The notes beneath the pieces were generated by a model that was not told where the DNA came from, did not search any database, and saw only the letters and a list, made by a program, of their open reading frames with translations. From Acidobacteriota bacterium (GTDB lineage Bacteria; Acidobacteriota; Terriglobia; Bryobacterales; Bryobacteraceae), in the NCBI GenBank assembly GCA_025354525.1, contig JANXMS010000374.1:1-35191 (forward strand): DNA of 35,191 nt, given 5' to 3'. The translations under genes and the position numbers were made by a program. Below, one piece after another: positions 23,983 to 32,307 of this stretch (the first letter of the stretch is position 1; the number at the start of each line of letters is the position of its first letter).

Positions 23983-26141
23983 CCGGTGACCAGCCGCCGA
24001 GCCTTAGCCCCGCGGCAGAGGCGGACCATGTTTTCGATCATGCGGACGCCCGCTTTGTTCTCCATGGTGAGAATGGATTCGGGATGAAATTGAACGGCTT
24101 CGATGGGGAGTTCTTTGTGGCGGATGCCCATGATGACCCCGTCCTCACTCCAGGCGGTGACTTCAAAGCAGGACGGGAGTTTTTCGGGGATGGCGTAGAG
24201 GGAGTGGTAGCGGCCGACTTTAAGGGGGTCGGGGAGGCCGTCGAAGCAGCCGAGGCTTTGGTGGCGCACGAGCGACGGTTTGCCGTGCATGGGGTAATCG
24301 AGGACGCCGAGTTCGCCACCGAAGGCTTCAACGATGCCTTGGAGGCCGAGGCAGACGCCGAAGACGGGATAGCCGGATTGGGCGGCGAAACGGACGAGCG
24401 CGGGCACGCCGAACTCTTCCGGTCGACCGGGGCCGGGGGAGACGAGGATGAGATCGGGATCGATTTCGTCGATTTTTGATGCGGCGAGGCCGGCGCGGTA
24501 GGTGACGACTTCGGCACCGGTTTGGCGGGCGTAGTTGGCTAGGGTAAGGACGAAGCAGTCGTCGTTATCGACGAGGAGGAGTTTGAGGCCGGTGCCGAGC
24601 TGCGTTGTGGAGACGGTAGGGGCGATCGACGGCTTTCCCATGGCGAGGGCGCGGAAGAAGCCGGTGGCTTTGATTTGCGTTTCCTGCTCTTCGCTGGCGG
24701 GGTCGGAATCGTAGAGAAGGGTTGCGCCGGCGGAGTAGGCGGCTTGTCCATCCTTGAGATGGACGGTGCGGATAGTGATGCCGGTGTTGATGTCTCCGTT
24801 GAGGGAGAGCATGCCGACGGCACCGCCATACCAGCCGCGGGCATCTTTTTCGAGATTCTCGATTTCCTGGGAGGCGGCCTTTTTTGGTGCGCCGATGAGG
24901 GTGACAGCCCACATGTGGGACAGGAACGCGTCGATGGCGTCGAAGCCGGGCATGAGCAGGCCTTCGACGTGATCGACGGTATGGAAGAGCCCGGCGTAAC
25001 TTTCGATGAGGCGGCGGCCGATGACCTGAACGGAGCCGGGGACGCAGACACGGGATTTGTCGTTGCGGTCGACGTCGGTACACATGGTCAGCTCGCTTTC
25101 TTCTTTGGCGGAAGCGAGAAGGTTTTTGATGGCTTCGGCGTCGATCATGGGATCGCCGGTGCGGCGGGCGGTGCCGGAGATGGGGCAGGTTTCGACGCGC
25201 GGCCCTTCGACCCGGACGAACATTTCCGGACTGGCACCAATGAGTTGTTCTTCGCCGAGTTGGAGGAGGAACTCATAGGGCGAGGGGCTGGCTTGTTGGA
25301 TGCGTTGGAAGAGGACGGATGGTTTTTCGGCGTAGGGTGTGGAGAAGGTTTGGCGGAGGACGACTTCGTAGTAATCGCCGATCTTCATGCGGGCGCGCAC
25401 TTTGTCGACGTTGGCCATGTATTCGGCCGGGGTGTGGTTGCTCGATACCGGGGCCGGAGGAAGCGTGGGGGGGACGGGGACGGGTTCGGCTTCGGCGGGG
25501 AGATCGACTGTGGTCAGGCTTCCGTAGGTGAAGTCGTAGTGGTAGCGTTCGATCGCTTCTTTCTTCCGGTCGACGTAGAAGATGGTGTCGCAGAAGAAGA
25601 GATGGAGATCCTTTCGATCGCCTCGGGGTAGGCGGAGGGTGATGGGATCGAATTGGAAGAGCAGGTCGTAGCCGAAGGCACCGACGAAGGAGAGGCGCGA
25701 ATCTTCGGGGTGGCGGAACTCTTCAACGATGGCCCGGAGGATGGAGAAGACGGAGGGCTGTTTGGAGCGTTCCTCTTCGGGGAAGGAGTCGGGAAGGGGC
25801 TTGAGGGTGCCGACGAGTCCGGTGGGGGTGACGGCAAGAGACTCCCAATGAGGATGGCCGGCCAGGAACTGGGCGAACATCTGGCAGAGGACGGCACCGC
25901 GCCGGTTGAGAGCTCGAAACTCTACTTTTCGGCCCCAGGCTACGACCTCGAAGGGCGGTTTCATCGATGCGATGTCCCATCGAGAATAGCGTCCGGGATA
26001 CTCGTATCCCGAGGAGAGATAGAAGCCGCGAAAGCGGTCCAGGTCCTGAAGCAAACTACGGAGGCCCTTTTTGTAGGGGACCCTGCTCTGGTTCCTGATG
26101 ACCGCGATGCCGCTTTTGGTTTCGTAGCGGAGTAGTGGCAT
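23979..26141 (-). CDS. trpE(G): fused anthranilate synthase components I and II
   Basis: A 720-aa bifunctional enzyme making anthranilate from chorismate and glutamine, the first step of tryptophan synthesis. Residues 1-500 are the TrpE part, with YEVVLRQTFSTPY, GASPEMFVRVEG, CPISGTARRTGD, and ELTMCTDVDRNDKSRVC near 350-366. Residues 518-712 are the TrpG glutamine amidotransferase, with C597 in GVCLGLQG and H686/E688 in AVQFHPES. The SPGPGRP loop of TrpG is intact. Fused forms of this clade occur in alphaproteobacteria and some other phyla. No leader peptide or attenuator is visible in the 39 bases upstream. Alternative: p-aminobenzoate synthase, but the length and motifs favour anthranilate. 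Confidence 0.93.
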   Translation of the reverse strand: MPLLRYETKSGIAVIRNQSRVPYKKGLRSLLQDLDRFRGFYLSSGYEYPGRYSRWDIASMKPPFEVVAWGRKVEFRALNRRGAVLCQMFAQFLAGHPHWESLAVTPTGLVGTLKPLPDSFPEEERSKQPSVFSILRAIVEEFRHPEDSRLSFVGAFGYDLLFQFDPITLRLPRGDRKDLHLFFCDTIFYVDRKKEAIERYHYDFTYGSLTTVDLPAEAEPVPVPPTLPPAPVSSNHTPAEYMANVDKVRARMKIGDYYEVVLRQTFSTPYAEKPSVLFQRIQQASPSPYEFLLQLGEEQLIGASPEMFVRVEGPRVETCPISGTARRTGDPMIDAEAIKNLLASAKEESELTMCTDVDRNDKSRVCVPGSVQVIGRRLIESYAGLFHTVDHVEGLLMPGFDAIDAFLSHMWAVTLIGAPKKAASQEIENLEKDARGWYGGAVGMLSLNGDINTGITIRTVHLKDGQAAYSAGATLLYDSDPASEEQETQIKATGFFRALAMGKPSIAPTVSTTQLGTGLKLLLVDNDDCFVLTLANYARQTGAEVVTYRAGLAASKIDEIDPDLILVSPGPGRPEEFGVPALVRFAAQSGYPVFGVCLGLQGIVEAFGGELGVLDYPMHGKPSLVRHQSLGCFDGLPDPLKVGRYHSLYAIPEKLPSCFEVTAWSEDGVIMGIRHKELPIEAVQFHPESILTMENKAGVRMIENMVRLCRGAKARRLVTG

Positions 26142-26180
26142 GGAGCCCTTATAAATACATCACCAGGATAACATGCGGCT

Positions 26181-27557
26181 TCAGTCGACTTCCCAGAGGA
26201 GGAGTTGGAGCTGGCCTTGGCGTTCGATGTGGAGGGCGACGACTTGTCCGTGAGCGAGGGTGGCGGTTTTGTTGCGGAGGTCGGCAACGCCGCTGACGGG
26301 GTCGCCATTGATCTCGTAGATGACATCGCCTTGGAGGAGGCGGTTCTCCTCGACGGCGAGATCGAGCACGACGCCGGCGACGACGGCCCCTCGAAGACGA
26401 CGGAGGGGCCCGAGAATGGGGGTGATTTTCTCGTCGAGGTCGACGGCGAGGAGGCCGAGTTTTGCGACGCGCGAAGACTGACCTTGGAGGAGGCCGACGA
26501 TACGGTCGGGGTCGCGGGGTCGTTCGAGGACGGCGACGCGTTTTTCAAGTTTTTGACCGGCGCGGAGGATTTCGAGGGTGATGGTTTGGCCGGCTTGGCG
26601 GTAGATATTAACGCCGACTTGGCGGGCGTTTTCGATGGTTTTACCGTTGAACGAGAGGATGATGTCTTTGGGTTCGAGACCGGCTGCCGCGGCGGAACTT
26701 TCGGCGGCGACGTCGGCGATGATGGCGCCCCAATCGCGGGGAAGTTTCATGGCATCGGCGAGGAGAGGCGTGATGGTTTGGGCGACGATGCCGATTTGGC
26801 CGCGCCGGACCCGGCCGAACTCGCGGATTTGTTCGTAGACGGCGCGGACGATGTTGGACGGGGCGGCAAAGCCGACGCCTTCATTGCCGCCACTTTGGGA
26901 GAGGATGAAGGTGTTAATACCGACGAGGCGGCCATCGGCGTCGACGAGGGGTCCGCCGCTGTTGCCGGGGTTGATGGAGGCGTCGGTTTGGATGTAGATC
27001 ATGGGGTCATCGGGTCGGACTTGGCGGGCGACGGAGCTGACGACGCCCATGGTGACGGAGTTTTCGAGGCCGAAGGGGCTGCCGAAGGCGAAGACGATTT
27101 GGCCTTGGCGGAGCTGGTCGGAATCGCCGAAGGAAAGAGTGGGGAGCTTGGTGCCGGGGATTTTAAGGATGGCGATATCGGTTTCGCGGTCGAGGCCGAC
27201 GACTTCGGCGGGGAAGAGTTTGCCGGTGGGTTTGAGGAGGCTGTGGCCGGGGGTGGTGTCTTCGGAGGCTTGCGGAAGGAGGACTTGAACGCGCCGGGCT
27301 CCGCCGATGACGTGGGCGTTCGTGAGGATGTAGCCGGAGGGGTCGACAATGACGCCGCTGCCGCTGCCGCGGGCGGAGCGGAGAAGGTTGCCGGGATTCT
27401 CGGGGGCGGAGCCGAAGCCGCGGGTGACGATTTGGACAATGGCGGGATCGACTTGATCGACGAGATCTTCGAATTGGCGGCTCAAACCGCGCAGAGCGAG
27501 GGAGGGTTGGCTGAAGAGAGGCAGCGCCAGGGTTAAGAAGAAAAGGAAACGGACCAT
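26181..27557 (-). CDS. HtrA/DegP-type periplasmic serine protease with two PDZ domains
   Basis: A 458-aa S1C protease for envelope protein quality control. The signal peptide covers residues 1-21. The catalytic triad is H82 (TNAHVIGG), D127 (DRETDIAILK) and S200 (PGNSGGPLVD). PDZ1 spans about 265-345 (DIILSFNGKTIENARQ) and PDZ2 about 365-455 (DVIYEINGDPVSGVADL). It is divergent from the LysR-type regulator, with 50 bases between the starts, which may mean shared regulation. Confidence 0.93.
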   Translation of the reverse strand: MVRFLFFLTLALPLFSQPSLALRGLSRQFEDLVDQVDPAIVQIVTRGFGSAPENPGNLLRSARGSGSGVIVDPSGYILTNAHVIGGARRVQVLLPQASEDTTPGHSLLKPTGKLFPAEVVGLDRETDIAILKIPGTKLPTLSFGDSDQLRQGQIVFAFGSPFGLENSVTMGVVSSVARQVRPDDPMIYIQTDASINPGNSGGPLVDADGRLVGINTFILSQSGGNEGVGFAAPSNIVRAVYEQIREFGRVRRGQIGIVAQTITPLLADAMKLPRDWGAIIADVAAESSAAAAGLEPKDIILSFNGKTIENARQVGVNIYRQAGQTITLEILRAGQKLEKRVAVLERPRDPDRIVGLLQGQSSRVAKLGLLAVDLDEKITPILGPLRRLRGAVVAGVVLDLAVEENRLLQGDVIYEINGDPVSGVADLRNKTATLAHGQVVALHIERQGQLQLLLWEVD

Positions 27558-27607
27558 TAGATTATGGTAGGCAATTTGAGGGCCGGAGTTTTCGAATTGG
27601 AGCGGTT

Positions 27608-28531
27608 ATGATGGGAGACGGCGGTAAGCGTTCATCGGTGGATTTGGGGAAACGAGCAGTGGAATTGCAACAGCTTCGATATTTTTTGGCGGTGGCTCGG
27701 ACGGGGAGTTTTGTGCGAGCGGCGGAGGAGGAGGGGGTGGCGCAGCCGTCGCTGTCGCTGCAGATTAAGAGACTGGAGGCGGTGTTGAAGGTGCCTCTGT
27801 TTGATCGACTGGGTCGGGGGGTGAAGCTGACGCGGTATGGGGAGCAGTTGCGGGTTCGAGCGGAGGAGATTCTGCGTCAGGTGACGGAGACCGAGAAGCA
27901 ACTGGCGAGCTTGCAGCGGGAGGATCGGGGACGGCTGACGGTGGGAGTGATTCCGACGGTACTGCCGTATGCGATGGCGCGACCGATGGCGATGTTCCGA
28001 GAGCAGTTCCCGATGGTTGATTTGGAGATTCGGGAGTCGACGACGGAGAAGTTGATTGAGGGGTTGCGGAGCGGTCAGGTGGACTTGGCGATATTGGCGT
28101 TGCCGTTGAAGCAGCCGGAGATTGTGTGTAGTGAGCTATTCCGGGAGCCGTTGCTGGTGGCGGTGCCGTTGGATCATCCGTTGGCGAAGGTGAGCGCGTT
28201 GGGGTTGCCGCAGTTGTCGAGCGAGAAGATGTTGCTGCTGCGAGAGGGACACTGTTTGCGGGACGACGTGTTGACGGTTTGCAGTAGTGCGAAGGTGAAG
28301 TTTCAGCAGATTTTTGAGAGCGACCATTTGGCGAGTATTTTTTCGCTGGTGGCGAATGGGTTCGGGGTGAGTATTGTTCCGGGGTTGTCGGCTCCGGAAG
28401 CGCTGCACTGCAAACTGGTGGCGTTGGATCCGAAGGCGGAGCGTCGGATTGGGTATGCGCAGGTGCGGGGGCACCATGCTTTGCCGGTTCAAAAACGGTT
28501 CATCGAGTTCCTGCGGAAATGGAAATGGTGA
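27608..28531 (+). CDS. LysR family transcriptional regulator
   Basis: A transcription factor with an N-terminal winged helix-turn-helix (LQQLRYFLAVARTGSFVRAAEEEGVAQPSLSLQIKRLE) and a periplasmic-binding-like effector domain (GRLTVGVIPTVLPYAMARPM onward). A cysteine near C204-C219 (LREGHCLRDDVLTVCSS) resembles the OxyR redox pair region, which makes a peroxide-sensing role possible. ATG 27608 has GGAG six bases upstream. A GTG at 27659 is also plausible and would give the usual LysR beginning, VELQQLRYF. It may control itself or the divergent HtrA protease. Confidence 0.92.
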   Translation: MMGDGGKRSSVDLGKRAVELQQLRYFLAVARTGSFVRAAEEEGVAQPSLSLQIKRLEAVLKVPLFDRLGRGVKLTRYGEQLRVRAEEILRQVTETEKQLASLQREDRGRLTVGVIPTVLPYAMARPMAMFREQFPMVDLEIRESTTEKLIEGLRSGQVDLAILALPLKQPEIVCSELFREPLLVAVPLDHPLAKVSALGLPQLSSEKMLLLREGHCLRDDVLTVCSSAKVKFQQIFESDHLASIFSLVANGFGVSIVPGLSAPEALHCKLVALDPKAERRIGYAQVRGHHALPVQKRFIEFLRKWKW

Positions 28532-28560
28532 GGTATGATGAAGGGGTTGCAAGGCGCTGA

Positions 28561-28635
<75 letters not shown>

Positions 28636-29313
28636 ATTTTCTAGGTGTTTCGGCACCTTCGGTTTACGCGAACGCTTGAACCGCCCCACGCTGTATGCGT
28701 CACGCCCAATGAGCCTTCTTTTGAAGACTATCCGTTCGACCTAGCCCGGGATTGGCTTCGAACGTAATTTTTGCCTGTTTTTGGGGTGTTTTGGGCCGAT
28801 AACCGTTTTTTATCAACGACTTAGCAAAACAATAAGTGGCTTCGTTCGTTGGGCACCCGCTTGGGCGCTCACCACAAAGACTTTACTTGCAAAAAGTCTT
28901 CTAGCCTTCCTACCTAGGATATCACAGCGAAGGCCTGACGCGAATATCCGAGCGATGACCTTTTTTACATAACGCTCTTATTGTCATGGAGATAGAAATA
29001 TTTTCATCTTCTGTGAACATATGAAATCGAAACCTAATTTCTTACGATTTAACGGCTCAAGGCGGCACAAAGCAGGCGCTGGTAAGTCCTCGCCCTGCTG
29101 GCTTTCGGGACGACCTAAGGCGTAAGGAGAACTGTTTGTCGTTCGCGATTTTGATCGGCGGACAACTGGACCTCCCTGTCGCGTTGACTCGTTCATTTTG
29201 TTGCCCTAGCGACGTGGTTGCCCCATAAAAGTGTTACGTGTCCCCTCCGTCCCAACATAACTGAGACACTTTTCGTTCCCTGATTACACAGCAGGGCGGG
29301 AAGGATTTCCCCC
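28636..29313. other. intergenic stretch with no convincing gene
   Basis: No ORF here has a credible protein pattern. The sequence is less G-skewed than the backbone genes and sits between the tRNA-Gly and an IS remnant, so it is probably degraded mobile-element DNA. The last 60 bases may hold the left end of the dead IS. Confidence 0.5.
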
Positions 29314-29640
29314 ATGAACAAACAGAACCCTCTTGACTCGATCCCCGCGCCACCCTCCCCCCCCCCCAGCCCAATCCCGAAGTCGTTGCCCCTGCCCAAC
29401 GCCGACACTTCACCGCCGATTCAAACTCCGTATCCTCACCGAAGCCGATCAGGCCAAAGGGGCCGGCGGAGTCGGCGCTTTGCTCCGCCGCGAAGTTCTC
29501 TACTCCTCGCTGTTGACCGACTGGCGCCGCGAACGCAACACCGCCAACCTTCCAAGCCCTCGCCCATAAAAGCACGCCCCAAAATCCCAGCACAACCCCT
29601 TCGCCACAGAAGTCGAACAGTTGCCCTACTTCCGAGGATT
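29314..29640 (+). pseudogene. decayed IS3-type transposase OrfA
   Basis: The original product is readable only by changing frame. [15 protein letters not shown] is in one frame, then [24 protein letters not shown] and [15 protein letters not shown] in another, then HNPFATEVEQL in a third. The segments match the helix-turn-helix part of IS3-family OrfA proteins. A long C run (about 29354-29366) and a lost T near 29426 are likely frameshift points. No OrfB follows, as the next gene starts at 29670. Confidence 0.75.
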
Positions 29641-29669
29641 GGGTCGCAACACCGATAATAGAGGTCGTC

Positions 29670-31361
29670 ATGACTGCCGCCGAACTGCGCTCAAAGCTTG
29701 AAGAACTGCGCCGACTCCCCGCTGAGACGGAGTGGGTTGAGTTCAAGCACAACAACTCCAACCCTGAGGAGATCGGGGAGTACATCTGCGCGATCTCGAA
29801 TGGCGCCGCTCTCCATGGCAGGCGCATGGGGTACGTCGTTTGGGGGGTAGAGGACGGCACTCGCGCCGTTGTTGGGACAAGTTTTCAACCGAAGACCGCA
29901 AAGAAGGGTAACGAGGAATTGGAGAACTGGTTGCTTCGGCTGCTCGAACCGCGGATCGACTTTTCCATCCACGAGTTCGAGGTCGATGGTAAGCCCATCG
30001 TCCTGTTCGCTGTCCAAGGTGCCAATTCACGCCCGGTACGGTTCGGTGGCGAGGAGTATATCCGCGTCGGAAGCTACAAAAAGAAGCTGAAGGACTATCC
30101 GGAGAAAGAGCGCAGGCTTTGGCAACTGGTGTCGGAACCGAAAAGTGACTGGTCGGCGCAGGTCGTTCCGGGTGCAAGCATTGCGGACCTCGATCGGGCT
30201 GCGCTCGATTTCGGCAGGGTTCAGTACCGCCAGAAGAATCTGCAAAATGCGGTGGAGATCGACACCTGGGACGACGTCACCTTTCTAAACAAAGCGAAGG
30301 TCCTTATCGGCAGTAAGGTGACGAACACCGCCATTGTCCTTCTCGGAAAGCCAGAAACGGCAGCGTTTATTGCACCTGCTCAGGCTCGAATCACCTGGGT
30401 GATTCGGGACGAGAAGAACGAGGAGAAGGACTACGCCCACTTCGATCCTCCGTTCCTCTTGGCGAGTGACAATGTCCTAAACAAAATTCGAAACCTCACG
30501 ATCCGCCATCTGCCGAGCGGCACGCTGTTTCCACATGAGGTGTCACAGTATGACTCGTGGGTGATCCGAGAGACACTGCATAATTGTATCGCCCACCAGG
30601 ACTATAACCTGCGGGCTCGGATCAATGTGGTCGAGTCGCCGACATCCCTCCTTTTCACCAACGCAGGCAGCTTCATTCCCGGCACGGTGGAAGAGATGAT
30701 TCGCCGTGATGCTCCCCCTGAGATCTACCGCAATCCGTTCCTTGCCCAGGCGATGGTTAGCTTGAATATGATCGACACGATTGGCAGCGGAATTAAGAGG
30801 ATGTTCAGGCGGCAGAAGGAACGAAGTTTCCCGATGCCAGACTATGACCTGAGCTCAGACCATCGGGTAGCGGTGCGTTTGACCGGTCAGGTGCTAGACG
30901 AAAATTACACGCAACTTTTATTGAGGGCTACGGAACTCGACCTTTTGGACGTGATCGCGCTTGACCGTGTCCAGAAGAGGCTGCCGCTGAATGACGATGC
31001 TTTCGCACGATTGAAAGCTGAGAAGTTCATTGAGGGTCGGCGTCCCAATATCTACGTCTCTGCAAAGGTCGCGGCCGTAACTGGGGATAAAGCAGCCTAC
31101 ATTAGGAATCGAGCGTTCGACAAGACGCACTACAGAAGCATGGTGATCGGGTACCTGCGCCAATTTGAACAGGCCACCCGCAAGGAGTTGGATGCACTTC
31201 TGATCGCGAAGCTCTCTGACGCCATGAACGCGAAGCAAAAGAAGGCGTTCGTAACGAATCTGCTGCAAGAGATGAAAATGGAGGGTCAGATTGAGCCAGA
31301 CGGGGTGACCCGTTGGGCAACGTGGCGTCTACCTAGGGAGCGGAGAAAAGGGGGTTCTTGA
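29670..31361 (+). CDS. AlbA_2 (Schlafen-type) and GHKL ATPase domain protein
   Basis: A 563-aa protein of the COG2865 type. The N-terminal AlbA_2 domain has ETEWVEFKHNN (19-29), ISNGAALHGRRMGYVVWGVED (42-62) and GEEYIRVGSYKKKL (127-140). The middle holds a GHKL-like ATP-binding fold with RETLHNCIAHQDYN (300-313) and NAGSFIPG (331-338). The C-terminal 150 residues look like winged helices. Such proteins are often labelled RecG-like regulators or helicases, but no helicase motor motifs are seen. ATG 29670 has GAGG upstream. Members occur in defence islands and near mobile DNA, which fits this place. Function uncertain. Confidence 0.88.
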   Translation: MTAAELRSKLEELRRLPAETEWVEFKHNNSNPEEIGEYICAISNGAALHGRRMGYVVWGVEDGTRAVVGTSFQPKTAKKGNEELENWLLRLLEPRIDFSIHEFEVDGKPIVLFAVQGANSRPVRFGGEEYIRVGSYKKKLKDYPEKERRLWQLVSEPKSDWSAQVVPGASIADLDRAALDFGRVQYRQKNLQNAVEIDTWDDVTFLNKAKVLIGSKVTNTAIVLLGKPETAAFIAPAQARITWVIRDEKNEEKDYAHFDPPFLLASDNVLNKIRNLTIRHLPSGTLFPHEVSQYDSWVIRETLHNCIAHQDYNLRARINVVESPTSLLFTNAGSFIPGTVEEMIRRDAPPEIYRNPFLAQAMVSLNMIDTIGSGIKRMFRRQKERSFPMPDYDLSSDHRVAVRLTGQVLDENYTQLLLRATELDLLDVIALDRVQKRLPLNDDAFARLKAEKFIEGRRPNIYVSAKVAAVTGDKAAYIRNRAFDKTHYRSMVIGYLRQFEQATRKELDALLIAKLSDAMNAKQKKAFVTNLLQEMKMEGQIEPDGVTRWATWRLPRERRKGGS

Positions 31362-31412
31362 TGGCCCTTCGCATAGGTGCCAAGCCGCAAGCCATTACGT
31401 TTCAGAGGTTTG

Positions 31413-31467
31413 CGTATATCTAGGCAGGGCCCCGGAGAGTCCCGCTAGATTGAAGTTTAGATATACG
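31413..31467. repeat. 10-bp inverted repeat with 35-base spacer
   Basis: CGTATATCTA (31413-31422) is a perfect inverse of TAGATATACG (31458-31467). It lies 51 bases after the AlbA_2 gene stop and could be a stem-loop RNA or a protein site. No U-run follows. Confidence 0.5.
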
Positions 31468-31624
31468 GCCTGCGCAAGAAGGGCAGCTCCGGGCGAATCA
31501 ATAACTAGCGCCCACGAACCGCGCATCATACCTCGCAGCGCGCCGAAGAATTGCGCGAAGGAGAATGCTCACGATCCCGTAGGAGGTCTTTTTTAAGGCC
31601 TGCTCGATCAGGATCGTTCGGTGC

Positions 31625-32245
31625 TTGTGGGTTAGACGCACTCTTAATCTAACGTCAAGATGGTTGCCTTGCGATGTGTGCCCGCCAGATCCAGACTCCA
31701 GCGGATTTCGCCCACCGTGGTCAGAGACCGACTACACCCTTCACCGGAAGCTCGTTCATGAATGTGAGTTTTGTGGAATGCTCTGCCAGACATATTTGAC
31801 GCGAGAAGAGCATTACGAACGAATTCACGGCAAAGTCTACCGCCGTGAGCAGTGGCTTAAGATCATCGGAGATGAGGCGGTTCCACAATTCGGGCGGTTT
31901 GTTGATTTGATTGGGTGGCGAAATCCGGTCGAGCTGTTGGAAGACGTGCCGAAGGACCCAACAGGTCTGTGCCGTTGGCTCTATCCGATCTGCGGCCTGA
32001 TGGCTCAATTCAATCATCCTGAGGCTGCATTATTCTCCCCGCCAAGCAGTCTCCGCAGTCAAGCCCTTTACGTCGAGGCGAATTTCACGGCTGTCAAGGC
32101 ATTAACGCGAACAGCACGATTCAAGCGACTGAAGGGCAATGAGCCCCGGACGCGACTCATGGCAACGGTTCTAGCCCTGCCGAGCTACTCGCCCGGTTAT
32201 GCCGAGCAACAACTGCGGGGAACTTGGATCGGAGACTCCAGTTAA
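31625..32245 (+). CDS. protein with two C2H2-like zinc-finger motifs
   Basis: A 206-aa protein, otherwise unrecognised. C16-X2-C19-X20-H40-X4-H45 is followed at once by a classical C47-X2-C50-X12-H63-X4-H68 finger (CEFCGMLCQTYLTREEHYERIH). The rest is a mixed domain with GWRNPVELLEDVPKDPTG and a basic stretch FKRLKGNEPRTR near the end. The only start codon in frame before the first finger is TTG 31625, and a TAG lies 15 codons further up. The true 5' end may therefore have been lost, although AGGAGG occurs at 31580-31586. It may bind nucleic acid. It sits between the AlbA_2 protein and the SEL1 protein, in the accessory region. Confidence 0.65.
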   Translation: MWVRRTLNLTSRWLPCDVCPPDPDSSGFRPPWSETDYTLHRKLVHECEFCGMLCQTYLTREEHYERIHGKVYRREQWLKIIGDEAVPQFGRFVDLIGWRNPVELLEDVPKDPTGLCRWLYPICGLMAQFNHPEAALFSPPSSLRSQALYVEANFTAVKALTRTARFKRLKGNEPRTRLMATVLALPSYSPGYAEQQLRGTWIGDSS

Positions 32246-32307
32246 TCGAGAATATTCGACCCGACCACCGACTCCCTTGTCTTCGACCGGAGGAGATCTG
32301 GTGCACG

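Noticed and set aside
26205-27536. 443-aa ORF opposite the HtrA protease
   Set aside because: Antisense shadow; the other strand has an intact catalytic triad and two PDZ domains.
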